Below are positions 10,944 through 19,355 of a stretch of 64,000 bases of DNA, piece by piece. This DNA is from AWTP1-13 sp963770295. Lineage in GTDB: Bacteria > Pseudomonadota > Alphaproteobacteria > Rhizobiales > Hyphomicrobiaceae. The DNA lies in assembly GCA_963770295.1 (NCBI GenBank), contig CAVYPA010000009.1, forward strand, positions 163,602 to 227,601, written 5' to 3'. A model generated the notes under the pieces. The model was not told the DNA's origin and made no database searches. It worked only from the letters and a program-made list of their open reading frames with translations. The number at the start of each line of letters is the position of its first letter. Position 1 is the stretch's first letter. The position numbers and the translations under genes were made by a program.

Positions 10944-11271
10944 CCGCCCCGCCAACGCCGCCACCACGCGCGCCCCCCACACACGGGTTGGGCCGGGCTG
11001 CGGCCTGCGGCGGCCCCCAAAAGCCATCCCGGGTCGGAGGCTATATCTCCCCCTCTTTAGGGCCGCATCACCCCATCTTTAGGGTCGCCCGGCGGGCCCC
11101 ACCGCATGATCGCCCGGCGCCCGGCACGCAAAAGCCTAGCGCAGACGCGCCCTCGCCGCGCCGACGCCCGGCGCTTGAGCGCGCCGGCTCGCTCTGGCAA
11201 GATCGCCTCGGCCTTAAGAGAAGCGTGATGGCGGTCGGGCAAGCCGCACCAGCTGTGAGCGCCGAGGGACC
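10944..11271. other. Intergenic region after glmM with a spaced direct repeat
   Basis: 328 bases, GC-rich, without a family-like frame. It holds the paired CTTTAGGG element listed separately and the ribosome site GAGGGACC of the small gene at 11272. Confidence 0.5.
11049..11084. repeat. Two 14-bp near-identical elements, 22 bp apart
   Basis: CCCCCTCTTTAGGG at 11049-11062 and CCCCATCTTTAGGG at 11071-11084 differ at one base and are offset by 22 bp, two turns of the helix. They lie about 190 bases upstream of the small membrane-protein gene. A tandem regulator-binding site is possible; nothing else supports it. Confidence 0.4.
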
Positions 11272-11565
11272 ATGACGGTCGTTCCGTTTCGAGACCGACG
11301 CCCGCGGCCGCCCCCCGGGCGGCCCGTCGAACCGCCGCCGGCGCTTGCGCCTGGCTCGATCGTTCTCGCCGCTGGCGAGGAGGACGCCGAGTTCTACCGT
11401 ATCCGCGCCCGGCAGAATTGGGCCGTGCTGGCGCTCGTCGTCATCCTGGTGGTGGGAGGGGCCTGGCTCATCGACCGCTTGGCAGCCTTTTCACGCGCTC
11501 TGGCTTGCTATGAGTTCGGACACCGCAACTGCATGCCGCTCAAGATCGACCGGCCGCCGCGCTGA
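11272..11565 (+). CDS. Small single-span membrane protein, unknown function
   Basis: 97-aa protein. Residues 1-30 are Pro/Arg-rich, followed by an acidic AGEEDAEFYRIRARQNW stretch and one membrane helix (VLALVVILVVGGAWLI), then a short tail with two cysteines (LACYEFGHRNC). The ATG follows GAGGGACC. I do not recognise a family. The helix after a charged segment suggests an inner-membrane protein with a cytoplasmic N-terminus. It converges on the anti-sigma gene. Confidence 0.6.
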   Translation: MTVVPFRDRRPRPPPGRPVEPPPALAPGSIVLAAGEEDAEFYRIRARQNWAVLALVVILVVGGAWLIDRLAAFSRALACYEFGHRNCMPLKIDRPPR

Positions 11566-11622
11566 GCCGGCAAGGTCCGGCGCGCGCTGCCTGGCGGGCC
11601 CACCTTTGGGCTAGCGCTGGGC

Positions 11623-12411
11623 CTAGCCGCCGCTGAGCCCGCCGAGTTGGCCATAAATGCTGCTGGCGAGCTGCATCAGCTCGGTGCGGTCGAGGCGACC
11701 GGCGAGCGCATAGGCAAGCGAGCGGTCGATCCAATAGAAGGCGGCGCAGTCGCCGCGCTCGGCAAAGCGGAAGGCAGCGTCCGTGAGACCGGCCTCCTTG
11801 CGCACGTAGAGCGTCAGGCGCCGCCCGGTTGCGTCCTCGTACATGAATTGCGCGGCGGCCTGCCCGCGGTCGGGCAATAGCCGGCCGCCGACGAGCTTCC
11901 AGCCATGTCCATTGAGTTCGGGGGCCCGCACGTCCGTGCCAAGGCGGCGCGTCAGCCATTGCACCAAATGTTTTTCCTCCGCGGCACCGACCTCGACGGG
12001 ATGGCGCACTTCGGGGACGAACACCTGGTGCGCGCTGAACGCGTTCGCCACGAAGCTCGGCTGGCGCCAGGCCTCCCCGCGACCAAAGGCTGCCACGGCG
12101 TACCCGGCGACGGCGCCGGCGATGAGGAGCGCGACGATGCCGAGCGCCCGCGCCTGGGCGGGCACCCAGCGGCGGCCGCGGCGGGCGGCGCGGGCCGCCA
12201 GCGCGGCCATCCCGGCGGGGATGGGCTCGTCAAGCACGTGAGCGTAGTGTTGCGTGAGGCGGCCGTTGAGATCGGCGATGGCACGCGCAAACCGCAAATC
12301 CTCGGGGGCCGTCGCCAGCGCCGCCTCGACCTCGGCAGCCTCCTCGCCCACCAGTTCGCCGTCCACGAAGGCGTGCAACTCGACCTCGCTGATGTGTCGC
12401 GCGCCGCTCAC
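11623..12411 (-). CDS. Transmembrane anti-sigma factor
   Basis: 262-aa partner of the adjacent ECF sigma factor. The N-terminus (SEVELHAFVDGEL, then a helix of about 40 residues) is the sigma-binding domain of FecR/RsiW-like anti-sigma factors; no zinc-binding HxxxCxxC is seen. One membrane helix (GIVALLIAGAVAGYAVAAF) leads to a periplasmic domain. The GTG start overlaps the sigma stop by 4 bp (GTGA), which implies translational coupling. The inducing signal is unknown; the divergent genes encode c-type cytochromes. Confidence 0.88.
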   Translation of the reverse strand: MSGARHISEVELHAFVDGELVGEEAAEVEAALATAPEDLRFARAIADLNGRLTQHYAHVLDEPIPAGMAALAARAARRGRRWVPAQARALGIVALLIAGAVAGYAVAAFGRGEAWRQPSFVANAFSAHQVFVPEVRHPVEVGAAEEKHLVQWLTRRLGTDVRAPELNGHGWKLVGGRLLPDRGQAAAQFMYEDATGRRLTLYVRKEAGLTDAAFRFAERGDCAAFYWIDRSLAYALAGRLDRTELMQLASSIYGQLGGLSGG

Positions 12412-12926
12412 TTGACCCTCCGCAGGCCGGCATGCTCGGCTTCCGTTTCAAGGCCATAGGCCAGCAAGCTGCGCAACCGGTCGCGTCCACGCGCCAGTCG
12501 GGACATCACGGTTCCTATGGGAATCGACAGCACCTCGGCCGTTTCCGCGTAACTTAGGCCTTCAAGGCCCACCAGCAGCACCACCTCGCGCTGATCGGCC
12601 GTCAATAGCCGCAGCGCCCGATCGAGATCGCCTCCGCTCGCCCCATCCGCCGCCGGCGCCGACTGTTCGGGACCGAGGCTGTCGAGACCGACGTGTGGCG
12701 GCCGGCGCGATCTGCGGCGCAAGCCGTCCACGTGCAGATTATGCAGTATAGAAAACAACCACTTACGCGGACTGTCTCCATCCCGCCATTGCCCCAGACG
12801 CGACAGCGCGCGCTCGAGCGTATCCTGGATCAGATCATCGGCCTCACCGCTGTCGCCGACCAGGGCCCGCGCGTAACGCCGCAAGCGTGGAATTTCTGCC
12901 GCAACGGCATCCCGGCGAGAGGTCAC
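12408..12926 (-). CDS. ECF-family RNA polymerase sigma factor
   Basis: 172-aa sigma factor with region 2 (LVGDSGEADDLIQDTLERAL, RKWLFSILHNLHVDGLRR) and region 4 (LTADQREVVLLVGLEGLSYAE, IPIGTVMSRLARGRDRL). The family normally starts a few residues before PRLRRYARALVG, so I choose the GTG at 12926 behind AGGAAAGGAC; a GTG at 12932 is equally close. The open frame continues upstream to 13076 without similarity. It is co-transcribed with the anti-sigma gene and divergent from cytochrome c'. Its target promoters may include the 237-base divergent region. Confidence 0.92.
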   Translation of the reverse strand: MTSRRDAVAAEIPRLRRYARALVGDSGEADDLIQDTLERALSRLGQWRDGDSPRKWLFSILHNLHVDGLRRRSRRPPHVGLDSLGPEQSAPAADGASGGDLDRALRLLTADQREVVLLVGLEGLSYAETAEVLSIPIGTVMSRLARGRDRLRSLLAYGLETEAEHAGLRRVK

Positions 12927-13163
12927 GCGCACGTCCTTTCCTACTGGCCGGCACCCAGTAGGAGTTATGGCAGCAGACGATTGTGGCCTCCAATTTATTC
13001 CGCAAGACGAATCAAAATAATGTGCGGCCCGAGGCGTTGAAACCGCGCGTCGCCTCGTTAATGTTGGCGCTTGCACGAATCCACTTCGTGCGCAACGGGC
13101 GGGCTGCGGAGTGTCCTCGAGGGTTGAGGTTGCCGCGCCGGCAATTTCTCGGGAGGAATCTAC

Positions 13164-13607
13164 ATGCTACGCGTCGTCGCCGCTGCTGCGGCCCTCGCCA
13201 TCGGGGCAACCGTGGTGTTTGCCCAGAATGCTGCCGTCATCGACCAGCGCAAACAAGCCATGAAGGCGTTTGGCGGTGCGGCCAAGAGCAACGGTACCAT
13301 GGCCAAGGGTGATGCTCCCTTCGACCTCGCCAAGGCGCAGGAGTCGCTGAAAACAATTCAGGCCAAGGCCGCCGAGGTCAAGAACCTCTTTCCCGATGAC
13401 TCCAAGACAGGTGAAACCGACGCCCTGCCGGAGGCTTTCGCCAACAAGTCCGACCTGATGGCGAAGTTCGACAAACTGGCCGCCGACGCCAAGGCCGCCG
13501 AGGCCGCGATCAAGGACGAGGCGAGCTTCAAGGCCGAGTGGCCGAAAGTGACGAGCAACTGCGGCGGTTGCCACAAGGCCTACCGCAAACCCCCGCCGCA
13601 AAAGTAG
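13164..13607 (+). CDS. Cytochrome c' / c-556 family protein
   Basis: 147-aa periplasmic four-helix-bundle cytochrome. Residues 1-20 are a signal peptide ending in VFA. The single heme site CGGCH (residues 133-137) lies at the extreme C-terminus, as in cytochrome c' and c-556, and the preceding helices (DLAKAQESLKTIQAKAAEV, MAKFDKLAADAKAAEAAI) fit the bundle. Class II c cytochromes bind NO/CO or carry electrons. RBS GGGAGG lies upstream. A strong terminator follows at 13670, so it is probably monocistronic, and it is divergent from an ECF operon. Confidence 0.92.
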   Translation: MLRVVAAAAALAIGATVVFAQNAAVIDQRKQAMKAFGGAAKSNGTMAKGDAPFDLAKAQESLKTIQAKAAEVKNLFPDDSKTGETDALPEAFANKSDLMAKFDKLAADAKAAEAAIKDEASFKAEWPKVTSNCGGCHKAYRKPPPQK

Positions 13608-13669
13608 CCCGCGGGCCGCCTGTGGTCTTTCACCGTTCGGAAGCCGCCGGCAGCAAGGCTCCAATACCC

Positions 13670-13699
13670 AAGCGCGCGAGCCGGCCTCGCGCGCTTTTG
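13670..13699 (+). terminator. Rho-independent terminator after cytochrome c'
   Basis: AAGCGCGCGAG (13670-13680) pairs perfectly with CTCGCGCGCTT (13686-13696) around a 5-nt loop and is followed by TTTTGTG. It is 60 bases after the cytochrome c' stop and 45 bases before the next start. Confidence 0.85.
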
Positions 13700-13743
13700 T
13701 GTATGGTGGCGATCGGTATGGTCGCGCCACGGACGGAGGCCAC

Positions 13744-14670
13744 ATGCGCCTAAGCAGGATCGTCATGGCGCTGGCGCTTCTGCTCGTTGCCGGCGCCGGC
13801 CTGTTCTACGTGCTCACTATGCCGAAGGCGGCCGTGACCGGCGCGCTGCCCCCGCGCACCGCCGATCTCGCGAACGGCGAGACCATGTTCAACGCCGGGG
13901 GTTGCGCCTCCTGTCACGCCATTCCCAAGCAGGAGGACACCCGACGGCTCGGCGGCGGGCTCGCCCTCAACACCGCGTTTGGACGCTTTTATGTGCCCAA
14001 CCTGTCGTCCGACGCCGCGCATGGCATCGGCGCGTGGTCGGAAGAAGCCTTCGTCAATGCCATGCTGCGCGGCATCGGACGCAACGGCGAACACCTCTAC
14101 CCGGCTTTTCCCTATACCTCCTATCAGCGCATGAAGCTCGACGACGTACGCGACCTGTTTGCCTTTTTGCGCACACTGCCGCCCGACGCGACACCCAGTC
14201 GGCCGCACGAGTTGCCGTTCCCCTTCAACGTGCGACGCGGGCTGGGCCTGTGGAAGCTGCTCTATCTCGACGGCAAGATGTTTGTGCCCGATCCGTCCAG
14301 AAGCGCCGCGCTCAATCGCGGTGCCTATCTCGTCGAGGGACCATCGCATTGCGCGGAGTGCCACAGCGGCCGCAACATCCTGGGCGGCATCATCCCCGAG
14401 CAGCGCTTCGCCGGCGGCCCCGATCCCGAAGGCAAAGGCTTCATTCCCAATATCACGCCCGGCGAAAACGGCCTCAGCGCCTGGTCCGACAAGGATATCG
14501 CCTATCTGCTCGAGACGGGGACCACGCCGGACTACGATTCGGTCGGCTCGAGCATGGCCGATGTGGTGATCAACACCGGCAAGCTGCCGGCGCCGGATCG
14601 CGAAGCCATGGCGGCCTATCTGAAGACCTTGCCGCCGCGCGCGGGCAAGGCGCGAGCCAAAAAACCTTGA
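13744..14670 (+). CDS. Diheme c-type cytochrome
   Basis: 308-aa exported cytochrome with an N-terminal hydrophobic helix (residues about 3-25) that may act as an anchor. Two heme motifs are visible, CASCH in NAGGCASCHAIPK and CAECH in SHCAECHSGR, in two repeated cytochrome c domains each ending in a loop of the YPAFPY or ITPGENGL kind. This resembles the cytochrome subunits of alcohol, aldehyde and gluconate dehydrogenases, which pass electrons to the oxidase; no dehydrogenase is adjacent. RBS GGAGG 5 bases before the ATG. Confidence 0.9.
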   Translation: MRLSRIVMALALLLVAGAGLFYVLTMPKAAVTGALPPRTADLANGETMFNAGGCASCHAIPKQEDTRRLGGGLALNTAFGRFYVPNLSSDAAHGIGAWSEEAFVNAMLRGIGRNGEHLYPAFPYTSYQRMKLDDVRDLFAFLRTLPPDATPSRPHELPFPFNVRRGLGLWKLLYLDGKMFVPDPSRSAALNRGAYLVEGPSHCAECHSGRNILGGIIPEQRFAGGPDPEGKGFIPNITPGENGLSAWSDKDIAYLLETGTTPDYDSVGSSMADVVINTGKLPAPDREAMAAYLKTLPPRAGKARAKKP

Positions 14671-14838
14671 GCGGCGCGCGCGTGGCGCCGCCACACGCGC
14701 CACCGCGACAGCGGGCGCGCCCAGGCGCCGTTGCTCGCGAGGGCCAATGACGTCAGGCCGCTGGCCGAGGTCGCGGCAATAGTGCAGGCTCCTTGGCGCG
14801 CTTCCCGTCTCGACCCTTTGCCAGCAAGGACCCACGCC

Positions 14839-16119
14839 ATGTTGCTGCAGGCCCAAAGCGCAATTGGCATCCTGGCGCTGCCGCTGATCGCCTGGGCGCT
14901 GTCGGAAAAACGCCGGGCCCTGCCACTCCACCGGCTGGCACGGATCGTGCTCGCTGGCACCGCTCTGCAGCTCGCCATCGCCGCGATCATGCTCAACGTG
15001 CCGGCCTCGCGCGCCCTGTTCGACTGGGCCGCCGGTCTGGTCGCGGCCCTGCAAGTAGCCACCAATGCCGGCGTGCGGCTGGTGTTCGGTTACGTCGCCG
15101 GCGGCCCGGCACCTTTTGCCGTCAGCCAGCCCCAGAACAGTTTCATTCTGGCCTTCCAGGCCTTGCCGCTGATCCTCCTCATCAGTGCGCTGTCGCGCCT
15201 GCTCTATCACTGGGGCGTGCTGCAGTGGGTGGTGCGCTGGATCGGCCGCGGCCTGCAATTGATCCTTGGCGTCAGCGCTCCCGTTGGCATCTCGGCGGCC
15301 GCCAACATTTTCGTCGGCATGGTCGAGGCACCCCTGCTGGTGCGGCCCTATCTCGCGCACATGAGCCGCGGCGGCCTGTTTGCCACAATGACGGTCGGCA
15401 TGGCCGGCGTCGCCGGCACCGTCCTCGCCCTCTATGCCTCAGTATTGGAGTCGGTGCTGCCGGGTGCGGCCGGCCATCTGATCGTTGCCTCCGTTATCAG
15501 CGTGCCGGCCGCCCTGATGCTCGCGGAGCTGATGGTGCCGCAAGGCATCGACACCGGCGCGGCCGAGCCCGCCGCCGACATCCTCATCGATGACCCGCCG
15601 CAGTCGAGCATGGATGCGATCGCGCAAGGTACGCGCGAGGGCGTCGAGCTCCTCGTCAACGTCACGGCGATGCTGATCGTCATCGTCGCCTTGGTGGCGC
15701 TCGCCAATCAACTTCTCGCCCTCGTCGGCCGCCCGTTTGGCCTCAGCGTCACGCTCGAACAGATGTTGGGCTGGGCCTGTGCTCCCTTGGCCTGGCTGCT
15801 CGGCATTCCGTGGTCGGAGAGCATCACCGCGGGCAGCTTGCTCGGCGTAAAGACCGTCCTCAACGAATTCATCGCCTATCTGCAGCTCGCCGGCAGCGCC
15901 GGCGAAGCGCTCTCGCCGCGCTCGCGCCTGATCCTGACCTACGCCCTGTGCGGCTTTGCCAATCTGGGGAGCCTCGGCATCTTGATCGGCGGCATGGTGG
16001 CGATGGTCCCGGCGCGCCGCACCGAGATCGTGAGCCTCGGCGCCCGCACGCTGATCTCGGGCACGCTTGCCACCTTGATGACGGCGGCGGTCGTCGGCGC
16101 CCTGACGCCGCCCCCCTGA
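14839..16119 (+). CDS. nupC: NupC-type concentrative nucleoside transporter
   Basis: 426-aa polytopic membrane protein. The family signature order is present: N-terminal helices, a gate region (SISPRLLYHWG-like segment), the central GISAAANIFVGMVEAPLLV motif where nucleoside and cation bind, and later VKTVLNEFIAYLQL and ALCGFANLGSLGILIGGM near the C-terminus. These are hallmarks of CNT (H+ or Na+/nucleoside symporter) proteins. The ATG at 14839 begins just before the first helix; a longer frame from 14731 has no support. Likely imports nucleosides for salvage. Confidence 0.9.
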   Translation: MLLQAQSAIGILALPLIAWALSEKRRALPLHRLARIVLAGTALQLAIAAIMLNVPASRALFDWAAGLVAALQVATNAGVRLVFGYVAGGPAPFAVSQPQNSFILAFQALPLILLISALSRLLYHWGVLQWVVRWIGRGLQLILGVSAPVGISAAANIFVGMVEAPLLVRPYLAHMSRGGLFATMTVGMAGVAGTVLALYASVLESVLPGAAGHLIVASVISVPAALMLAELMVPQGIDTGAAEPAADILIDDPPQSSMDAIAQGTREGVELLVNVTAMLIVIVALVALANQLLALVGRPFGLSVTLEQMLGWACAPLAWLLGIPWSESITAGSLLGVKTVLNEFIAYLQLAGSAGEALSPRSRLILTYALCGFANLGSLGILIGGMVAMVPARRTEIVSLGARTLISGTLATLMTAAVVGALTPPP

Positions 16120-16277
16120 GCAGGAGGTGCGCCTGCCGAATTCGGGGGTGGCATCGGGCCGCGCCGGCCATGAGCCTTTGCATGCCGTCATTGGCCGGCA
16201 TGGGCAATTGGCGCCCTTCCCACCGGGGCGAAGCGAGGGCACCCTGCAGCCACGATCGATGATTGGAGGAGCGCATC

Positions 16278-17060
16278 ATGACGAAAAAACAGCTGGCCGT
16301 GATCACCGGCGGCGCCAGCGGCATCGGCGAGGCAACGGCCCGGCGTTTTGCCGCCGACGGCTATACCGTCGCCATTCTCGACCAAAACCAGGAGGCGGGT
16401 GCGGCGGTGGCGGGGTCGCTTGGCGGCAGCGGCAATTTTTACGCCTGCGATGTTACCGATGCCGGGCTGCTGGAGTCCTTGGCGGCCAGGGTCGCGGCCG
16501 AGCTCGGCCCCGCCGATGTGCTCGTCACCTCGGCCGGGCTCATTCCCAATAGCGAAGGCATCATGGACATGGACATGGCGGCGCACGACCGCATGTGGCA
16601 GGTCAACTACAACGGCACGGTGCACGCCTGCCGGTCCTTCGCCCGCCAGATGATTCCGCGGCAGCGCGGTGCCATCGTCACCCTCGGCTCCATTAACAGC
16701 CGCATGCCGCTGCCGATTCCAGCCTACAACATGGGCAAGGCGGCCATCGAGCGGTTGACGCAGCTCTTGGCCGTCGAACTCGGCCGGTACGGCATTCGAG
16801 TCAACAGCGTGGGGCCGACCTACGTGATGACGCCGCCGCTGCGCGCCAAGGTCGCATCCGGGCAACGCGACTTGAACAAGATCATGGCGGTGCATGCGCT
16901 CAAGCAGTTGCCGGAGCCCAAAGACATTGCCAACGCCATCGCCTTCCTGTGCTCGGACGCCGCCGCCACCATCACGGGCATCCTGCTGCCCGTCGACGCC
17001 GGTTGGCTCGCCGGCGTCAGCTACCGCACCTACGCCGGTGGCGTGCCATGGCAGGAGTGA
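16278..17060 (+). CDS. Short-chain dehydrogenase/reductase (SDR)
   Basis: 260-aa classical SDR using NAD(P)H. The cofactor motif TGGASGIG is at residues 10-17 and the catalytic tetrad is N110, S138, Y150 and K154 (YNMGK). An acidic residue after beta-2 (ILDQN, D35) favours NAD+ over NADP+. The C-terminal VDAGWLAGV is standard. RBS GGAGGA precedes the ATG. It stands alone between a nucleoside transporter and a convergent aminotransferase, so the substrate is open. Confidence 0.92.
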   Translation: MTKKQLAVITGGASGIGEATARRFAADGYTVAILDQNQEAGAAVAGSLGGSGNFYACDVTDAGLLESLAARVAAELGPADVLVTSAGLIPNSEGIMDMDMAAHDRMWQVNYNGTVHACRSFARQMIPRQRGAIVTLGSINSRMPLPIPAYNMGKAAIERLTQLLAVELGRYGIRVNSVGPTYVMTPPLRAKVASGQRDLNKIMAVHALKQLPEPKDIANAIAFLCSDAAATITGILLPVDAGWLAGVSYRTYAGGVPWQE

Positions 17061-17214
17061 CGGCCGACGCGAGCCGCGGGTGGTCGCCGCCCCGACGGCG
17101 ACAGGGTGCGGCGCTCGGCTCAGGCCGCACTTGGCGCGCACGTCCCAATCGCAAGTCCGCCGCGGCGATCCGGTCTCCGCTATGTCCGCTCACTTGTCTT
17201 GGGGCCGCGCAGCC

Positions 17215-18423
17215 CTAGCGGACGTTGCCGCAAAAGCGCTGAATGCGCTTGCAGGCTTCCTCCAACACGTCGAGCGAGGTGGCGTAGGAAATGCGGAAGA
17301 ACGGGCTCATGGCAAAGGCCGAACCGTGCACGCAGGCGACGTCCTCCTCCTCCAGCATGGCCAGCACGACGTCCTCATCGGTGCTGAGCTTGCTGCCCTT
17401 GCCCGAGGTCTTGCCGATCAGCCCCTCGCAGGAGGGATACACGTAGAAGGCCCCCTGCGGCTTCGGGCACTTCAGGCCCTTGGCTTGGTTGAGCATGGAG
17501 ACCACCAGGTCGCGCCGCTCCCGGAACGCCTGATTGTTGCGGGCGATGAAGTCCTGCGGGCCGTTGAGGGCCTCGACGGCGGCCCATTGTGTGATCGAGG
17601 ACGGATTGGATGTCGACTGCGACTGTAGCTTGCACATGGCCTTGATGAGGGGCTCGGGGCCCGCACCGTAGCCAAGTCGCCAACCGGTCATGCAATAGGT
17701 CTTGGACAGACCGTTGAGCGTCAGCGTGCGCTCATAGAGGCCAGGCTCGACCTGCGCCGGCGTATAGAACTTGACCTCGTCATAGACGAGGTGCTCGTAC
17801 ATATCGTCGGTCAAAACCCACACGTGCTTGACCTTGGGCTGCATCAGCACGTCGGTCAAGGCTTTGAGCTCGGCCTTGGAATAGGCCGCTCCCGTCGGAT
17901 TGCACGGCGCATTGAACACGAACCACTTGGTCTTCGGCGTGACGGCGCGCTCGAAGGCCTCCGGCTGCAGCCTGTAGCCGTCCTCGAGCCGGCACGGGAC
18001 AAACACGGGCTTGCCGCCAGCCAGCAGCACGATGTCGGCATACGACACCCAGCAGGGCGCCGGGATCACCACCTCATCGCCCGGATTGAGCGTGGCCACC
18101 AGGGCGTTGTAGAGCACCTGCTTGCCGCCGGTGCCCACCGACACCTGCGAGGGGCGATATTCGAGGCCGTTCTCGCGCTTGAACTTGGCAACGACGGCCG
18201 CCTTCAACTCCGGAATCCCGTCGACGTCGGTGTATTTGGTCTTGCCCTCGTGCAAGGCCTTGACGGCGGCCTGCTTGATGTTCTCGGGCGTATCGAAGTC
18301 GGGCTCACCGGCAGAGAGCGAAATGACGTCGCGACCTTTGGCCTGCAGCTCGCGCGCTTTGGTCGCCATGCCGATGGTCTGGGACGGCTGGATGCGGTTC
18401 AGGCTATCGGCGATGAAGCCCAT
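17215..18423 (-). CDS. aspC: Aspartate aminotransferase (class I, PLP-dependent)
   Basis: 402-aa aminotransferase that exchanges the amino group between aspartate and 2-oxoglutarate. The PLP lysine is K241 in NGLSKTYCMTGWR. Other conserved sites are SLSAGEPDFDTP, TGGKQVLYNA (phosphate binding), NAPCNPTGAA with the cofactor asparagine, and FRISYATS with the substrate arginine. It belongs to the subgroup Ib enzymes common in alphaproteobacteria, some of which also use prephenate. The frame continues upstream to 18465, but the ATG at 18423 after CGAGGCAGCC is where similarity starts. Confidence 0.93.
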   Translation of the reverse strand: MGFIADSLNRIQPSQTIGMATKARELQAKGRDVISLSAGEPDFDTPENIKQAAVKALHEGKTKYTDVDGIPELKAAVVAKFKRENGLEYRPSQVSVGTGGKQVLYNALVATLNPGDEVVIPAPCWVSYADIVLLAGGKPVFVPCRLEDGYRLQPEAFERAVTPKTKWFVFNAPCNPTGAAYSKAELKALTDVLMQPKVKHVWVLTDDMYEHLVYDEVKFYTPAQVEPGLYERTLTLNGLSKTYCMTGWRLGYGAGPEPLIKAMCKLQSQSTSNPSSITQWAAVEALNGPQDFIARNNQAFRERRDLVVSMLNQAKGLKCPKPQGAFYVYPSCEGLIGKTSGKGSKLSTDEDVVLAMLEEEDVACVHGSAFAMSPFFRISYATSLDVLEEACKRIQRFCGNVR

Positions 18424-18590
18424 GGCTGCCTCGTTTGACTGCGATTTTGGCGCCGCGATGCGCAAACGGCGCGCAAACTACGCTGCAATGCCCGCAAAGT
18501 CAAGGGATATGTGTCGATCTCCGATCGGCAAGGGTGAATATCCGAAAAAGCCTAGCCTCGTGCTATCACTGCCGCCGAGGAGAAGCCCCT

Positions 18591-19352
18591 ATGCGCCAGC
18601 CTGCCAGCCCCGTCACCGTCATCGGCGGACCCGTTTCGCCCTTCGTGCGCAAGGTGCTGGCGGTGTGCGAGGCAAAGGGCGTGCCCTACAGGCTCGATCC
18701 GATTGTTCCCTTTTTCGGCGATGACGGCTTCAGCGCCATTTCGCCGCTGCGGCGCATCCCCGTCTATATCGACGATGCGGTCACGCTCTGCGACAGCACC
18801 GTCATCTGCGAATATCTCGAGGATCGCTATCCGACGCCACGCCTGTTGCCCTCCGGTCCCGCCGCCCGCGCGCAGGTCCGCTGGGTGGAGGAGTTTGCCG
18901 ACACGCGGCTTGCCGACGTCTGCATTTGGCGCATCTTCTACCAGGCGGTCATCCTGCCCTTCGTCTTCGGCAAAGAGCGTGACAAGGCGAAGATCGCCAC
19001 GACGGTGGCCGAGGATCTGCCGCAGGTGCTCAGCTACCTGGAAGGGATGGCGCCGGCCGAAGGGTTCCTGGCCGGTGAGCTGTCGCTCGCGGATATCGCG
19101 GTGGCCGTGGTGTTCGCCAATCTCACGTGGGCGCGGGTCTTCCCCGAGGCGAGACGCTGGCCGAAAACGCTGGCGTGGGTCGAACGCACCACCCTCACGC
19201 CCGGCCTCGCTAAAATCACCGGGCTCGCCGCGCGGTTGATGCAGACGCCAACGGCCCAGCATCGCAGCACTCTTGCCGACCTGGGCGTTGCCTTGACGGA
19301 TACCAGTTTCGCTGCGGTCGCACCCCGACCCGGCGTGATGCCGCTGGGCTGA
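18591..19352 (+). CDS. Glutathione S-transferase family protein
   Basis: 253-aa GST. N-terminal thioredoxin fold with GGPVSPFVRKVLAVCEAKGVPY, the cis-proline loop RRIPVYID and the glutathione gamma-glutamyl site DSTVICEYLEDRYP; the C-terminal all-alpha domain follows (LSLADIAVAVVFANL). A serine near the start (S16-17 region) is the likely thiol-activating residue. RBS GAGGAG. The next gene starts 4 bases after the stop, so the two are probably co-transcribed. Divergent from aspC. Confidence 0.9.
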   Translation: MRQPASPVTVIGGPVSPFVRKVLAVCEAKGVPYRLDPIVPFFGDDGFSAISPLRRIPVYIDDAVTLCDSTVICEYLEDRYPTPRLLPSGPAARAQVRWVEEFADTRLADVCIWRIFYQAVILPFVFGKERDKAKIATTVAEDLPQVLSYLEGMAPAEGFLAGELSLADIAVAVVFANLTWARVFPEARRWPKTLAWVERTTLTPGLAKITGLAARLMQTPTAQHRSTLADLGVALTDTSFAAVAPRPGVMPLG

Positions 19353-19355
19353 GCG

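Noticed and set aside
13750..15360. 536-residue open frame opposite the diheme cytochrome and the nucleoside transporter
   Set aside because: Covers two unrelated genes and shows no motif; the plus-strand genes have clear domains.
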